Assembly: GCA_031430595.1 (NCBI GenBank)
Contig: JANPBU010000021.1
Coordinates: 9,061-73,060, forward strand
From: JANNBN01 sp031430595
GTDB lineage: Bacteria > Actinomycetota > Acidimicrobiia > Acidimicrobiales > JANYDT01
Direction of reading: 5' to 3'
DNA: 64,000 nucleotides
This document shows, in pieces, positions 62,878 to 64,000 of the stretch. Every line of letters begins with the position of its first letter. The first letter of the stretch is position 1. Both the position numbers and the translations under genes were made by a program. Under the pieces are notes generated by a model. It was not told the origin of the DNA, did not search any database, and saw only the letters and a list, made by a program, of their open reading frames with translations.

Positions 62878-63257
62878 GCGACTCAGTCGAGTTCCTCGAC
62901 CTTGATGACGTCATCGGGCTTGCTATCGCGTTGTTTGGTGATCCACCGCCGATTCGCGACGTGGGTCTCCTCGGATCTGCTGTTGCGCGGCCGCAGACGA
63001 GCGCGTTCGGTGATGACGCCTACCCGGACATCTGGACGAAAGCTGCTGCGCTCCTGCACTCCATTGTCAAAAATCATGCACTTGTGGATGGCAACAAGCG
63101 CCTCGGGTGGCTCGCAACCGCAGTATTCCTGGAGATCAATGGAATTGAGATCTCAAAGGCCAGCAACGACGATGTCTACGATCTCGTGATCGCGGCCGCC
63201 GCGGGGCAACCGAGTGTCGATGAGATCGCCCTCCGACTCCGCGGCCTCATCACATAG
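62874..63257 (+). CDS. doc: Doc/Fic-family toxin
   Basis: 127 aa from GTG 62874. The Fic/Doc core HALVDGNKRLGW is intact (HxFx(D/E)GNKR). Doc kinases phosphorylate EF-Tu and stop translation. It is coupled with the antitoxin by a 4-bp overlap. Full-length for the family. Confidence 0.9.
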   Translation: MSDSVEFLDLDDVIGLAIALFGDPPPIRDVGLLGSAVARPQTSAFGDDAYPDIWTKAAALLHSIVKNHALVDGNKRLGWLATAVFLEINGIEISKASNDDVYDLVIAAAAGQPSVDEIALRLRGLIT

Positions 63258-63359
63258 GCAAGACGCAGAAGTTAGAACTTCGTTTGTACAAAGTCTCGCT
63301 CTTTGTTTCGGTGCGCAGCCAGAGGCACGGAAAGATCACGCGCTACTGGCAATAACGCC

Positions 63360-63806
63360 CGCTGGGACCTCTTGCGGGAGCTAGCTCTGGTCGCCTGGCC
63401 CGTTCAAGAATGGAAGCCCGACTCCGTCCTTCGAGAACCTTGCGAATACGCGTCAGCCGTTCTGTCCATACGTCATTCGATTCCTGGCGCGACCGTTGCG
63501 ATCTCACTCGCAACCGCCGAACTTGGCTCGATCGCTACAGCAGAACCAGCGCTCGAAGCTCACCAACCGGGACTCACCAATTTTGTTCGATCGCATCCGC
63601 ACTTGACCCGATTTCCAGCCCCCTTAGACCCGACACTGTTTGCGAATACAGTCCTATTCCGCGAGCCTGTCCCCCAAGCAACTAGAACGTTGCCGGACTG
63701 GTGGGCTCACACAACCGCACCTCTCGTCTATCTCACTTTTGGAACGGTTTTTGGACATATGTCCGTCGCCGCTGAAATGTTCCAACACGCTCTCAACTCC
63801 TTGTAG
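63360..63806 (+). pseudogene. MGT-type glycosyltransferase fragment
   Basis: The frame gives EWKPDSVLREPCEYASAV, HPHLTRFPAPLDP and LPDWWAHTTAPLVYLTFGTV, the middle of macrolide-type GT1 enzymes. The N-terminal domain is missing, and TAG at 63804-63806 falls where the fold goes on (PVTRHLLPIAG follows in frame). The region from 63807 to the window end holds no other gene that I can name. Confidence 0.75.
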
Positions 63807-64000
63807 CCAGTGACCCGACACCTGCTACCTATCGCCGGACATACGGGTGGTCATCACTACAGTGCTGGTACATTTCCTAAGTGTGCAGATTACTATCAAA
63901 CGACCTTCACTGGCTCTTGTGCAGGAGGCTCGATGGGCCCGACGAAGTTGTTTGTTCACTGCTGAAACTCATTGGGTTTCATCGATGGACGGTGTGAGAA

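Overview
The window is a gene-dense stretch (average GC by eye in the mid-50s %) of an actinobacterium-like chromosome. Pointers to this are a decayed DUF222/HNH gene of the 13E12-repeat type, a MurL-MurD2 pair, WXG100-like and DUF1501/DUF1800 genes, many GTG starts and many 4-bp ATGA/GTGA overlaps. Acidimicrobiia is my best guess, from gene content alone. I found no rRNA, tRNA, CRISPR array or replication origin.

Layout. 1-1.0 kb: 5' part of a Cache-GGDEF diguanylate cyclase. 15.3-1.2 kb (minus): a ten-gene run of lipocalin-like protein, secreted membrane protein, ABC ATPase with two ABC-2 permeases, coiled-coil membrane protein, MoxR ATPase, DUF58 protein, a 1494-aa triple-VWA membrane protein and the RNA ligase RtcB, most of them overlapping or 2-17 bp apart. 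15.5-19.5 kb: aldehyde dehydrogenase and a nitrilase-fold protein (minus), divergent from a CitE-like lyase and a cupin. 19.5-24.1 kb: an accessory island with a dead DUF222/HNH gene, an HTH-PIN toxin-antitoxin pair and two convergent AAA_14/DUF4143 ATPases. One ATPase is cut by a single TGA. Each is preceded by a three-copy direct repeat with an exact 23-bp period. 24.3-28.5 kb: a second MoxR-DUF58 set, ending in a transglutaminase.

28.5-36.6 kb: a secreted fibronectin-III protein, a small unknown, glmS, a DUF1800-DUF1501 pair flanked by two G-quadruplex-type repeats, and a thiolase with its DUF35 Zn-ribbon partner. 36.6-38.2 kb: a WXG100-like protein and an unknown partner. 38.3-42.6 kb: FAD oxidoreductase, SDR, PaiB-like, MOSC and TetR genes. 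42.7-47.2 kb: a translationally coupled CoA-transferase / cyclase / MmgE-PrpD operon divergent from an MDR oxidoreductase. 47.2-51.1 kb: an internally duplicated membrane protein, a GT2 glycosyltransferase with a tiny membrane protein, and a VOC protein. 51.1-60.1 kb (plus): SnoaL-like protein, GGDEF-EAL phosphodiesterase, MurL, MurD2 and a fused asymmetric ABC exporter. 60-64 kb: a gene graveyard (MerR, PIN, YCII, IS256 and glycosyltransferase remnants) that also holds an intact metallo-beta-lactamase-fold hydrolase and an intact phd-doc module.

How the genes work together. Two MoxR/DUF58 chaperone-type modules, one with an ABC-2 transporter and VWA proteins and one with a transglutaminase, probably act at the envelope. 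GlmS, MurL, MurD2, GT2 and perhaps the fused exporter add cell-wall and surface functions. The Cache-GGDEF protein and the EAL protein point to c-di-GMP signalling. The 34-47 kb and 15-19 kb genes look like acyl-CoA and carboxylate catabolism with unknown substrates. The strongest leads are the 23-bp repeat arrays in front of both AAA_14 genes, RtcB inside a MoxR/VWA operon, the MurL-MurD2 route to D-Glu, and the nitrilase-fold protein whose catalytic Lys and Cys positions appear to be Arg and Ser.
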